Positions 22,701 through 35,811 of a stretch of 64,000 bases of DNA are shown here, piece after piece. A program made the translations under genes and the position numbers. Source of the DNA: Taenia hydatigena (Eukaryota; Platyhelminthes; Cestoda; Cyclophyllidea; Taeniidae); NCBI GenBank assembly GCA_036345935.2, contig JADWOT020000004.1, forward strand, positions 5,366,168 to 5,430,167, read 5' to 3'. Numbering within the stretch: the stretch's first letter is position 1; each line of letters starts with the position of its first letter. The notes under the pieces were generated by a model. It worked only from the letters and a program-made list of their open reading frames with translations, was not told the DNA's origin and did no database searches.

Positions 22701-25700
22701 AACACTGCTGACTCTTTCGGACGTTTAAGCGCTCAACATTCTTTTCGATTGGGAGAAGTCGATTTCCACTCCCTGTTTTCCTCAGCATATGACGCTATTC
22801 CCGTGCTCCAGACAGGCAGGCATGCCACTTTAACTAAGTCAATATAAGTACTGCAGTTCACATCATGTAATGTGGACTGCCAATCATGTCCTCTGTTTGT
22901 AAAGCGAGAATTTGACATGATAAATGACAAATGGGACGGCTTCGATGCATCTAGTGGCCAAAAGTTGGTGCAGCAGCCAGTGGAAGAGCGATATGGGGTG
23001 ATAAATGGGAAGAGGAAGGTTGACCTGAGTTAGCAAAAGTATCGGGTCAATTCCACAAGAGTAAACAACTGATGTGAGGCGAAGTAGACCGTCTCCTGCT
23101 CTCTGCAATGCAGCGCAATTTGTGCTGCAAGTGCATGAAAATGGTACTGAGCAAGATGGTGAATGGCATAATTTAGCATGAAGGACCCAAGTGTGTAATG
23201 TTTGCAAAACGGCCCAGTGTCTAGGTCGATATGCTCATGCGCTTTCACAAGCACAGTTTTAACTTTGACGACAAAAGTCGCTGCCATTCTACGAGCCAGC
23301 GGTAATTGTTGTGCACACACGCACACACAGAGTTGCATTGCTGAGAGCGATAGAAGTTTGGGTGTGCTCGTAAAGCCACGCGTGCACGTCGGCTTAGGGG
23401 ATGGGCTACTTCGCACACATTGTCTACTCTCGTGGACTTCACCCTCCCTGCGATCCGACACTCTTGCCGCCTCGCCTCTAACGTTCTTCAACACTTCATT
23501 GTTGAGTCCTACGTCGGTGTCCTCTCATTCCATCACTCGCTCGTCGTTGTTGTCATGGCAGTGATGATCAGTAGATAGGTCCCTCAGTAACGTCGATGCG
23601 TAAGGCAGTTGAAATTTCAAACGAATGCAAATGCCAATTAGCATTATTGCTGCGTTAAACCATCTCAGTGGTGCCAATGCATCCACATTACACTCCAAGT
23701 GGTAGTCATTGCAACTAGTTCCAGGATTCCTCAAGTCTGCACCAAGCCCAGCCTAGTCACTTCGAATTATGCTCAGTGTCATTTTTATGCGTTTGTCGAA
23801 GCACACTTGCAGGGGCAAGTTATGTCAGCCGAGTATTTTGATGATGTGGTAAAGACCTCCTTGCAAGATGATGGATTGCAAATCAGGATCCCTACTCGAA
23901 TAAGTACACCAACTATGAGACAGAATTCAAGGAAGTGTGTAACATCCTATGGAAAAATTGACCGCACACTGCTAGGCATAGCAACCACTTCAACGATAAG
24001 CAAAGTTTCCGTCCTACGTGTGCATCTACACAAACAGATTACCTAGCAAACTTTAACTCGTTTCTCCGTTTGTGGCACTCTCAAATCGTGATATAAATAA
24101 AGTCAGCGATTGCGCCCGCCTGACTGGTCACATAGTGTTCTAACCTTCTCCCACGCACATTTCGATCCAGTGTCTAATGATCAAACCATTTCCTATTTTC
24201 CCACCTTTGCATCTATCTGCCAAATTTTTAAGCAGTATGAATGTAAGTGTGCAAGCTTTCGTACTATAGACTTGGATTTGGTGCTCATACCTTACGTATT
24301 TTATGCTGGTTGTAAAGATGACATTTCTGTCTCGTGTACTGTCATGTTTTGGAGTCATTTTGCAGAGGCCGCATACGTACACGTAGATTGCTGACAGCCG
24401 AAACACAAAATAAAATAAGTTAAGTGCAGTTTTATTTAAATAATCCAGACGGGCTAGGCGCGTCTGACCCAAGAATCCCGCTTCGTTCCCGGTGATAAAA
24501 GTTCGAAACGGTTTTGGAGATCGAAATTTAATTGTCAGCCAGCTAGGCATGATGGATAGTGAATGGTGTGGTTAAGTAGGGAAGCAGCATACTTAGCGCT
24601 TGAGTGGGTTGAAATCAGTTAACTTTATTTGATTGGGAATTATGCAAGTTGGACGTGTCACCTCTGTGGGATACAAAGCAGTCGCAGGCAATGACGCGTT
24701 AATAATGTTCGGGAATGCTCATGATCCCGTCGCAGGATGAGTAATCGTGAGAGAGTCGAAAACAAAAGGCATGAAGAAATATATCATTTCTCTCACGCTC
24801 ACTACAGCTCACTGCAGATTAAGAGGAGGCATGAGCAAACAAGCAGTGCTACTGACAACAACTTCGAGAGGAGCAACCTGATCTTGCTTACTTTTCTTTC
24901 ATTCACTCACCCACTTCACCTTTACCCACGTGAAACATGTTTTAAAAAACCCTCACCTGACAATGTGATGTAGTGCAACAGAGACAGCTAAAGCCCAAAA
25001 GTCCAAAATGTAACAGGAGACCACTCTGAAACTCCCAAATCTATTACTGACGCTTTATGTTGGGTATGTTAATTTACACTTGAGTAGTAAATGCTCCATT
25101 GGCCCTTGGTGATTTGGAGCATTTTAGATTCTTCTTTGGTACTCCGATTTAAATCACATCCACTCGCTCTTACCTGCCGTTGATAAGAATAACTGCATTT
25201 GAGTCCTCTGCTTTTGTTATTCGAAAGTGAGCTTAATAGGGTCAAAGATTAGGCACATCAACTTTGGTTACAGCAATTATCTATATGAAAATCGGATGAT
25301 AAATCAGAGAGCAACTGGCACTTTTCGAGCTGTGTTCTTTCCTACAACCACGGGAACCGATGGCTTTAGTGCATCATAAATGGTCGCACCGACATCAACA
25401 TCTATTGGCACCCTGGAAACTGCGACTGTGACGACTTGGCACCTCATCCATCCATCGCATTGCTCAATCCAGCACTGTTTGAGAGATGGGCTACTATGGG
25501 TGTATCCTCCAACGACGAAGGCTCCCCTCAGCGTAATAAATCACAAGAAAAAGACCCTACTTGGTTCTGACCACTTTGATGTGCTAAGACATCTACACGA
25601 CCTACCAATCAAGATCGACTGGGCTCGGGTGCATTACGCTGCCGCGTCCCCGAACATTCAGCAGCCATTACTAAAAACCGTGCCCCTTCTCCTGAATTCG

Positions 25701-25811
25701 CCAAGTTATACTTATCCTCTTGATAATGGCTGCAGAAGAATCTGATGTTACAATAGCCAAAAATGCGCAAACGTAGCCAACGCTTTTAAAGGGTTATTAC
25801 CTTGCTTGCCC

Positions 25812-25839
25812 AACAACATGAACAACAACAACAACAACA
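25812..25839 (-). repeat. AAC microsatellite, mirror of 12803-12830
   Basis: The same repeat as in the left arm with the same number of units and the same interruption, supporting very recent homogenisation of the arms. Confidence 0.85.
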
Positions 25840-26025
25840 GTAGCTTTTAATCAATATTCCGAATCGGTTCTGGCAATCGAGTAGTTCAGCATAGACAACT
25901 GCATTTGAGGGCGCTTCTCTTCGATTAGGTTTCCTTGGCATCAGCTGCATAAATATACATACATAAATATATAGATACGACTGGAACACGTTTTTGTAGC
26001 ACTGATTTTACAGTATACTGCAGTT

Positions 26026-26068
26026 ACTGCTACCAGATTGAACACGCTGGGTTTTGATGGGTAAGGCA
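26026..26068 (-). repeat. Dispersed ~45-bp motif, mirror copy
   Basis: The reverse complement of the motif at 12575-12617, within the near-identical arm. Confidence 0.6.
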
Positions 26069-28889
26069 TCGCAACATACGCCGTGACCCGCATGAATTTT
26101 TGCTGCAATTTATAGCCCTTACCTCCAAATAAGCTTTAGTCTCAAGTCAAACGAGCAGTATAGGCACCTCTTTCCAGTTAATTAAGTTGAAACCGTTTTC
26201 GCTGGGGTGCAATAAGCAGACTTGCTTAGAATTGTTCTTATTAACCTGACACACCACATGTGGTTAATGCAATCTAAGCATGCGTGACATCTCATTGTCA
26301 AATTGCCACTATCACAGCAGGTTGGCACAACAACCAGCAAGTTCACTATGCATCTCAGCGCTTTTCCGTGTATACGCTGACGACTTTGGGTTAAGCGGGC
26401 TTGTTGGAATCATTGACTTAGAACAAATAGGTAGCCTGATGGTCAGTGCCGAAAGATGATGCCGATCATTGTGAACACTATGGACAATGGGGGTTCCATG
26501 ATTTGGTGCAAGTGCGTTTGAAGAAGGGAAACATTGGGTCAACTTATGAAAGTTTTTGGGACTAAAGAAGAAGGGAGGCGAGCCATCGGACAATGGCTTC
26601 ACTTACATCCACAGCAATAAAATCATTCTTGTCCTCGGCTGCACAACTGTGTCTAAATTATCCCACTGGAAGTCAGATTTCTTCTTGGCACACAAATTTT
26701 TCGCATGACTTAACTTTTAGGTGCGGTTGCAGAATATTCACTCGTGCTCTCTCCGTTTCGACGCTACTGGGCTATGAAAAGCAGACATTTAATGTGGATC
26801 AGGGCACAAAAATATAATTAATCGTGCTGAATTGATTTCCATCATAGTGAGACACAAGAGCGTTGTTAAGGTCAAGTAAGTGGCAACGTGGAAAACAGTA
26901 ATGCGAATAAAAAGATGTATTGGATGGGGGCGAAGGCAAACCAGTCGCATAAGGCATTGCGTCAGAAAACAAAAGTAAAAATAAGATTTCGTGTAATTTA
27001 AGGCTGTGATATCGGTATGAGCAATGATGAGGTACTGCAGAATTGAATGCCGTTAAATTGGCAAATTATACAAACACGATCCACTGCGTCGGAATGCATT
27101 TTGCCTTATCAATGAGAAGCAGCGGGGTACGCGATCGTCTTATGACCCATTTTCAAATTTGATGGCCCGAAACTAATAAACACTGGATAATTTTGAGTAT
27201 TTGAAATCAAAATATCCATTGCACACTTCTAAGCCTTTTCCCGAATCATGTGACGGACTTGATTTTGGGCAGTAGGATGGGACCGCAGATAGAATAGAAG
27301 CCGATTAATGGTAGTAGCGCCTGTATATTTATCAAACACCATTAGTACGGCGTCTCTACGACCTTGATTTTGATTCGAATGCCAACACAAACAACTGATT
27401 ATGGATTTCAAATAAAATATTTATGTATGGTACGCACTGTACAGGATTTCCTTCAGTCTTCCTCCCTTTTCTGCGACGATTGCTAACGCAAGAAAGCTGA
27501 ATGTTCTGGGACATCCTAATTGGCTTAGACAAGTGGTGGGTTGATGGCATATTGATGGAGGGTTATGGAATGGATTCTATCGGCACTATAGGATCAACTT
27601 GCTCCGCGAGGACGATCTTCGAGCGTTGTATACCCACTTCGCCTAAATGCTTTCAAAAGACCATAAATATTACACGTGGTGTCTGTGGGCATAGAATGCC
27701 CGTGATTCGAAGAAGTTTACATTGAATACAAAAATTCAAGTCGCTAAGTGGCATATTTTAGCTGCGTCAAAAGGTAAAGCCTTCTCATTATTCTTAGTAT
27801 TTCACCAAGATATTGCACAATATGCTACCTACGTGCGACAGGGTTGTGGACTAGTAGTGATGAAGATCAAACCCGCGCTGTGGCATTAAAGTGGATTTTG
27901 CAGTTCCTTATGGTTGGTTAAGCGTGGCTGGCAGAGGATACGCCTGTGAGGAAAGGACCAGACCAAAAAAGGAAGGTTTGCTGACAAATCCGCTTCACGT
28001 TTTTTAAGTTCGGTGGTTCACCCATGCTTGCGCATAACCAAAGGTTACTCCTGCTGATCTTCGGGTTGAAGTAGTCAGAAGGCGGTCCGTCCTGGTGCAA
28101 TAATCTGTGAAAGTTGTTAAGACTAGTGCCAAAAGAGGATGGACAAATAAGCAGCTCACTCTATTTCCTCAAAATGGCACGCTACACAAGTTAGAAACCA
28201 CTTTTGGGTGCGCACGGAAACTACATGCGCATGGAGTGTGATGCGTAACTTACTACGCCGAATTATAGAGCAGAAGAGTTTGGGCCTCGTAAGTGAAATT
28301 TTCAGTTCAGGCTTCATGTTGACTTACTAGCAAACAATGGTTGTTCATCTCTAAACTGCAGCCATAGAGATGCTTCCTGGAGTACTACCGCGGTAGGCAG
28401 TTGAGACATGACGGATCAGCCGTTCAACCCGGATGGTAAATGAAGGGGAATTAAGATTAATCGACGGCAAGTCAGCGTATTGCTTCAAGCATTGAACAGC
28501 AAATTTCAGTGGTAAGCATTGTTCAGTGCCTAAAAATAATGTGAGCTGTACAAGTGGTGAGTCAAGCTGCAAACTGTTGGTTACGTGGCATGGTGGCAAT
28601 GGGGTCATGCGAGAAGAAATGTGTTGTGTTGCCCAAGTTATTCGTGACGATTTTCTGACATATCTGTGAAATACCAAAACAAATAAGGAAGTCAGTTACC
28701 AAGCCAGATCCCGGCTTAATGACTAACGTCTCCAGGTGCTGCCCGTTGGATCGTTCATCCGACCGTCTTGGACCTTCACATTTAATCGTAACATGGCAAA
28801 CCTGATGCAATTATGAAACAGAAAACTTGACACGTGTGCCACTGAGCATTTGACGCTTGCAGCATTACCTCGCCACATGCTGAATTGAG

Positions 28890-29450
28890 CTCTTTAATCG
28901 GCCAAAGAAGGTGGTAAGTAGCATACAACTTCTTAACCTTGGCAATCGTTTTTAATGCCCCATCATTTGCTGACCATTGAGAGTAGCGCATGGCAATAAA
29001 TGAATCCGCAGCCAGTCTCAGATGCTTTAGCTGTTCCAGTATGACACCAGTTGATTTCATTTTGCCATTTTAATTCCAGTCAGCGTAGGAGCATTGATAG
29101 ACTCCGACAGACGAACCGAAGCATTGAGCAAGTGTGTCCTGCTGGCGAACAGTATGTCGGGTTATCTACGAATCGACGGTTACCAAAACTACGGCTAAGA
29201 ACGCGCCGGATAGAGACGCTGTATACCAACATAGAAACAAACTCTAATGCTAGTAAGGTTTATTGCCCAGAAGTCTAAGCTTGCAAGTCTCAAAGGTCTA
29301 ACTCATTTAGACCCTTAAGGGAAAACAATGCCCCATTGGTCCCAAAGCAAAATTCTGTGCACTTAAAGCCCTTTACAACCCAGCTACAGAGCAAGCCGAC
29401 ATATTTTGGTTACAGAAGACTGTTCTATAAAGGTAGCCTAAATACCGTAG
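28890..29450 (+). other. 561-bp segment present in A' only
   Basis: In A the flanks are joined directly at 9752/9753; here they are separated by 561 bp. The two edges share only AG, and I see no terminal inverted repeat and no poly(A), so a transposon insertion is not supported. The right-hand edge resembles the sequence preceding the paralogous repeat unit at 27590, which favours a deletion in A. A minus-strand frame (28782-29060) spans the left edge and a plus-strand frame (29051-29278) lies inside; neither matches a family I know. Confidence 0.7.
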
Positions 29451-29822
29451 GATCAACTTGCTCCGCGAGGATGATGTTCGAGAGTTGCTTACCACGTTCG
29501 CCTAAATATGTTCAAAGGACCATAAAGATTACACGTGGTACCTGTGGGCATAAAATGCCCGTGATTCGAAAAATTTCACATTGAATACAAAAATTGAAGT
29601 TGCTAACTAGCATATTTCAGCTACGTCAAAAGGTAAAGCCAATAAAAAGCAGAAAGTTGTTAGAAATTACACATTTGAGATAGGCTTTGCCAATATTAAT
29701 CTGCGTCCTCACTGTAGGTTTATTTTGGTGGCGTAGAGTCGCGAAGGGAGTGCGAAAGATAAAACGCATGATGCGACACAGGTTATCCTTAGCAGGCCAG
29801 TCGTACTGGCCTTCAGTCCATG
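29451..29822 (-). repeat. A' copy of the 9383-9752 repeat unit
   Basis: Inverted relative to A with about 90-95% similarity. It contains the same landmarks (CTCCGCGAGG, ACACGTGGT, CGTGATTCGAA). The diverged paralogous unit lies at about 27590-27775 in the same arm. Confidence 0.75.
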
Positions 29823-30500
29823 TATCCTTAAATAAATTATTGCTCACTTATTCAATCAACCTTTACTAAAACTCTACGGCATGTATTCTAGGCCGTATTC
29901 GTGTCAGTTAAGTGCAAAATGAGAGCCCGGATTAGTTGTTGTTCTATTGACGGTGACTTTACCGACCGACATGCATAGACCATGCCAACAGTCACACCCC
30001 ACCCACACGAGTATGTGCTGGCGAAAGCGGGAACGCCGACAGTGTGAGTCAGGCCATGCGCTGTCCTCATAAGCGGGCATGATGAAACCTGTCTCGATTG
30101 GAGCGTGTATCATGCGCAGCTGGTGAACTGGTGACTTTGCTCAGGGTGGGTGCTTCACCTCCTTCTCCCCCTTTTCTTCCTCTCGTGTCTGTATCCTGTA
30201 CCACCGTATTAGGCTGCTGTCCTGTCACCAAACCAACACTGCCTCTTACCCAACCGGCATCGCTCCACGACTCCTATCCCTATGTGTAGTTTGAATTTGA
30301 AAACCGTCACAACACGTTCACCTACCCTTATCACATGAACACTTATTGTTCACGCACAGTGCCTGTGTTCTCTTTCAGGCAGACGATAATCTGCCTGTTC
30401 AAGGAAGCTGTGTAAACATTTATAAATATGCGGTTCCTTGGAAATCTCCATTCAATTTCGGTCTGAACCGAAAGTGTTTAAGGCTAATTTGGAGCTCATC
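29823..30500. other. A'-specific ~680-bp replacement segment
   Basis: A has 220 bp of unrelated sequence in this place (9163-9382). That A version resembles block B, so the A' sequence appears to be the replacement. Part of it (30258-30356) recurs inverted in S2 at about 51111-51200, immediately joined to block C. Frames at 29888-30289 show no recognisable domain, and I see no gene. Confidence 0.65.
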
Positions 30501-32955
30501 AGCATCCAACTTCAAAAGTTTTAGAAGCATGTTGAGTCTGTTCGGTGTTCTGCTGTGCCTACTCTTGTCTTCGTCCAAATGGGCCACGCACTCAGCTTCG
30601 TGAAATGTGTTTTTGGGCTGCCACTTTGTTAATTAGCGTCACACATTCTGTGGACATTAGGCTGCAAATCTTTGCGGGTTCATCGCCTCGGAATATATTT
30701 TAGGTGTGGCGTCCATTCTTCCGCTCAACAGCATCAACCAAATCTTGCCATGTGATTCCCACTTTTAGCGTCTATGCGTGTAATCGGAGCCTTCAGTGTG
30801 TCTACGTCAGACAACTAGCTTGATTAGAAATGGAGGAGTGGTCCAATGGATACTGGAATCAAGGTAGTGATTGAAATCACCGGATTGGGAGAACTCATTG
30901 TTCTGCTAACATAGTATCAACCGGTGTGTCATAGCATTCACTTAATGCTCTTAGAGGATGGCAGCCTACCGTGCTGGCGAGTGGCGATCCACATCGCAGT
31001 CAGCTAACACCCGTAGTGCCCTTTACAAGGATGCAGCCATATCCCTAATCAACTTAAGTGAACTTGCACACAGCCAATAACAAGAGAATAAACATTGTGA
31101 GTTGCCGGGCAAGTAAGCAATCATGTTATCATGGTAAAGCGCTAAACTGGGTCGGGCAAGTTTTGTGAAGCATACCATAGGTAGTGGTGAAGTTAGACAC
31201 ATCCATTAACCACCCAGACGCATACTACCCCCTTTGCTAGAAGTAAACCATCTGGTTAACGGGATGATTCAAGATGAAGTTATACAAATATCAAAGCCAC
31301 CGTGAGCCTCTGCGATGGTGCTGATAAGGACTATCAACCGTAGCACGCGATTGTGCATTGGCGCCGTAATTAAGGAGGATGCATGCATTCCCCTTAGCCC
31401 CACATACACAAATCGCTAGAATCGTCAGTTGGTGTTACACAGTTCTCTCCCTTGATTTAAATTCAGCATAGTAAAATGCGGAAGTGGCAGAGGCGAACAG
31501 AAAAGAGCCTGCATTTGCACTGCCATGTGCGCTGCATGAATTTGGATAAGGCGTGTTGTGATGATATCCCTCCAACGCTTGATGCAGCCAGCATAAATAG
31601 GTTTATTGCTAAAGAATAGTATGATCTGTCTCAATGAGGTTCTCGTCTTTGTCAATAGATATATGGAGGCAGAATTGACCTGAAGTCCAAAGAAATGCCA
31701 ATTTTGCAGTGATTTGTTACCTCTCCGGGGTATGGACTTGTTAGAAGTGATGACAGCCGCCGAGTACCAGAAACATGACTATTACCGTCCAAGAGGCAAA
31801 GTTCGGCAATTTTTTGCGTTTGACAAATTATCGCTATAAAATAATCTTCTTTGCTGCCACTACACATTGCTCAGCAGCCCATAGAACATGTCAGCATCCC
31901 TCACATCAGTTCTGATCGACTGTCAGGAACGCGAGTGGTGACACTGCAGGGAGTTTTATTTTGCAAAGGTGATGCTACATTCATCGAACTGCTCTTTCTT
32001 CACCCGTCCCTTCTTCTCCTCACTCTCATCTCCAACCTTTCCAGCTGCTGTGTGCACTGGTACATCCGCCTCCACTCCACCGGCACAACACGCGATGCGT
32101 GCCATAGAATGCCATGAAGAAATGTTTGGTGTACTCCTCCCTTCCAGAAATAACTCCCTTTTGACTAGAAAGCTAAAGTTTTTTTGCCAAAAATGCCGTT
32201 TTAAACACAGGAGAAATTCGGTAGACGAATAAAAGAAGGAATATTTAAGACATTTGAGGAGTGCAATAATTTCTGTTTCTAAAATCAAGATGATATTATC
32301 TGCTTTGCATTCAGAGCATTCCAGTCGCCATAGATTGCAGGTAGGAGTGCGATTTCTGTGAAGCAAGAGGGAGGCTTACAGGTGGTAAAAGGAGAGTGTC
32401 TCTCGATGCCAACAATGCTGCAGAGTGTGTACTGCGTCCAAAAGAAGATCGCAAGAAAAATTGTAGCTTTGCATGCAAACACTCGCGACTGTTCCCCATG
32501 ATTCGCAAGTTCGGGAATAATGTCTCTCGAGATGGCGAGTTAGTACACAAATTCAGGCTGATTTACCCACTTCAGCTGCACTGCAAGGATCATCACCTTT
32601 GGGGTAAGGAGTTGGTCTGCGTGACAAACGTTCTGTCACCTAGTGACTGACTTGTCCACACCACACTACTCTGTTTTAACCACTAATCTACGACTTGGTA
32701 AGGGCGCCTCATCGATCAAATACATGACTAAGGTTTGTGCACTAATGACTGAAAGGCAACCACCCGCTATCACAGAAATCCCTTGGTCCTAACCCATTCG
32801 TTCAAAGGATTTTAAGGCGCCGCATCTTTCACAATGCTTTGTTAATCATGACTGCCGGTTTCGGTTTCGGTCACATAGGTGTTCACATTATCTAAATCGC
32901 GTGGCCTGATCTCCAAGCCATGCCCACAGCCCCGTCCCCTCCGTCCATTAAATAT
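30501..32955 (-). repeat. Block C, copy in A'
   Basis: An inverted counterpart of 6711-9162 (coordinate sum 39674; for example 7308-7718 with 31956-32366) and of 48678-51110. The plus-strand frame ending near 30603 contains a hydrophobic run (MLSLFGVLLCLLLSSSKW) that looks like a signal peptide but stops soon after. In A the related frame lies on the opposite strand at 9032-9301. There is no splice donor I trust, so no gene is called. Confidence 0.85.
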
Positions 32956-35811
32956 ATGCATGCATTCTGATCTGATATTTTGTCCTCTTTTGCCCTTAAG
33001 GGAGTCTTGAAACACTATAGTTTTACTCATTGTGTAAATCTATGTCACTTCAGATGCATTCTTGGTGCGAGAGGCCGGGAGGAAGTTAGAACTTCATGTG
33101 TGATAAGCGCCGAATTTACAAAAGCTGACTCTAGCGTCCCGAGGCTCCCTCGAAGGCAATAGAAGGCAGAATAATAGGGTAGAATATGTATATATATTCA
33201 ACGGGCAGAAGGAAATAAGCCGCTGGCATGGCTCAGCGGCCAGCCTACGCAGCTGGGCAAGATGGCCACCATTGTGACCCTGACCAAAACCAGTTGTACA
33301 AGCAAAAAAGTACTCCGCCAACAGTTCACTATTCAACTTCCAATTTGGTAACAAAACTACCAGCCTGCTCAAGGATAGGGCTTCAAGTGTCGTATGCATA
33401 GCAGCATATTTTGGCCATAATTTTTTTTAACGCAGATGCTGATAAGTTTGCAAGGTGTTTGGTCTCTTATTCAATTGTCTGCAAATTCTTTATCGACACA
33501 TAAATTGTATAGTTTTATTTTTAACGATGAACTGCATTTGATTTTATATGCCTGCATAAGTTATTTATGCTAATGCTTTAAAACAGAATTTGGCTTTTTA
33601 TTGCTATTCAGTATTCCTAAAGTTAGAAAGGTATTTAATCAGCAGTTTTTCATCCGCTATGGCAGTTTCAAGGTCATTAGTTGTATTTAGTATATTGTCT
33701 GCAGACGTGGTGGGTACGTTGCGCGTTTTGTCTACGGCAGTATTCAGGCCAAGTAGACTCTTTTGGTTGAAGAGTGAAAGAGAACCGTAAAATTTCAGGC
33801 TTTACTCGGCACCAACGATGGTTCAAACTTTAACGGCGACAAGAATGCCCTTGTCGGTGGTAGTGTATCTAATTAGCCCTGAGAGCTTACAAAAAGTGAT
33901 GGATTTGAAGTGTGACCTCCCTATTGTTCTCCATTGTGCGATGATACAGGTGTGTTTAGGCTTACAAGTTGGCATGCTCCATGCTGTGCTTTGACGAACT
34001 AGTCTTGTACCCTTTTTCAAGGCCTTTTCCCAAATCCAGCGCGACAGCTGCATTTTCCCAAGTTGTTGCAACAACCGTATCGTTGGAATCCGTCGTGCTA
34101 ATTGGACGCGAATAAAGCTGCAGCACTCTCTAAAGGGGTGCTTGAGTGTTTTTCTTTCATTGACGAACAGAATGTGGTCTTCCGCAGCTTTGGCAGGCGC
34201 GATCTGAATAAGCTTGGACCAAGGTCGTGAGAATTCTGCTTCGAAGGGATGTCAACTTGCAGTTTGCGCCGTCGTCACACTAAACGTCTATCCACTGGTT
34301 CGATCGACATGGCTTATTTAAGCCTCAGCTTGTTCCTGTAGATACAAGGATGTTATTCGAACCTAACGTTTGTTGGCGTAGCTGGGGGTGGATGCAAATA
34401 TCGAATTCTGCTGCGAAAGTGATGACGCCTGAACAAATGAATTAACGTGCCATCTATGTTTCCTCCGGGCCTGCAGAGGACAGGTATTTCGTTGAGGCTG
34501 TGCCACCGCTGATGGGCGGTTTGGCAGTCAGCGTTCGCTGATGAGTTATTGCCAAAACTGTTGGAAGTCTGCAGAGTAGGATGCAAGCGGTGTTGTGCAG
34601 TCACCCCTGCGTCGTGACGTGGCAGGCAACAAGGGCAACGTCGGAGGATGCAGTGATTGTGGATAGGTGGAGGGAGGAACCCGCCAATTCATAGGTGCGT
34701 ATAAATGCACATTTATGCACATTTGAAAAGTCTCAATTTGCTGTTTGCCTGCTTTGATGAGGTGTGAGGCCTGACTGCAAAGTGCCGTCTTTTGTACCAG
34801 CTACAGACACTGCCTGTTGAATGTGAATTCAGCGCTGGTTCAGGACTCACTATGCCTCTTCTTACTTTCCAGTTTTCCACATGTCCCACTTGTTTGATGT
34901 CATAAGTTGTCTTGTTGCTTTCACTCGACATTGGTACACATTAAGCATTGGCAGTTCTGACTTGTGCTCATTGATATGTAGTCATACAAATGACTGGATT
35001 TATCCATTTCGTGCACCTTGTTTGGTTTTCCGTCTTGAAGGATAGGTAGTGTATGTTCGCCTATTACTTGTGCTGTCATTCTAGCCCAAACGGGAAAGAT
35101 TGTATTTAGCAGGATTCAATGAGTATGCACGGGCATTCAAAGCTTGATTGGGACAAGTTGCTTGTACTTGTTACAAAGTATGTTGAATTGGTTGTTACCG
35201 GATTGAATGCACTGGATGTTGATATGTAGGATAAGGCAATTTGCATCACACCAAGTGTGAGCATCTGCACTGGACTGTAAGCATTGCCTTCAAATAAGTG
35301 TACCTCATTCCAAGTCGGAACAGTAGCATGGGCGCTGTGCACACTTGTATTGAATGAGTATATGCTAATTGGTCTACTTGTGGTTAGGAAGCTTACTGCT
35401 GCTTTACGTCTTCGCATTGTTTTGGGGATTTGCGGAGGATCATGTTGTGGATTAGTGCGCACTTGAGGCGCATCCAGACTTTCCTCATTATTAAGTAATT
35501 TCGTTGGCTCCGTCTGCTGACGATGCAAGTTTGATGGTATCTGGCTGTTTAGTGTTCCCTGCTTAAGACACTAAACTGTGCGAATTTATCATTATCGGAA
35601 GAAGCGTCCTGGGATGTTTGTCTCCGAAATACATGTGAATGCAGTGTTTGCTTGAAGCGTAATGTCACGGTGATGACTTCGAAGGTGAACCACTAATTAC
35701 CCCAACTTGCTTGCCTTCCCTGCTGTAGCAATGTAGTAGTTCCAGAGCAGTCTCCCTCCCCCTTCCTTTTAGTCGTAGTAGTAATTAGCATTAATTCTAG
35801 GTGATTTGCCT
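32956..35811 (-). repeat. A' middle segment b
   Basis: Inverted relative to 3872-6710, about 90% similar, with small indels. It contains the AT-headed interspersed unit at 33180-33300. The outermost part (34250-35189) also pairs with 63048-64000. Nothing gene-like was recognised. Confidence 0.8.

Larger units (their letters stand above)
21527..28889 (-). repeat. Inner right arm of palindrome 1
   Basis: The mirror of 9753-17115. A few substitutions were seen by direct reading, for example near 26214 and 26260 (partner positions about 12428 and 12382) and two in 60 bases near 28230. The same open frames as in the left arm recur on the opposite strand, and no gene is called. It ends at TGAATTGAG (28889), where 561 bp not found in A begins. 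Confidence 0.92.

Noticed and set aside
24093..24260. TATAAATA box followed by a GTAAGT donor in the right arm (mirror near 14540)
   Set aside because: Several TATAAATA sites are expected by chance in 64 kb at this base composition. The short frame between box and donor is unconvincing and no downstream exon was found.
30537..30603. Signal-peptide-like run (LFGVLLCLLLSS) in block C of A'
   Set aside because: The frame stops after about 24 residues, the copies in A and S2 change or lose the start, and no donor fits. It may be an old exon but is not supportable.
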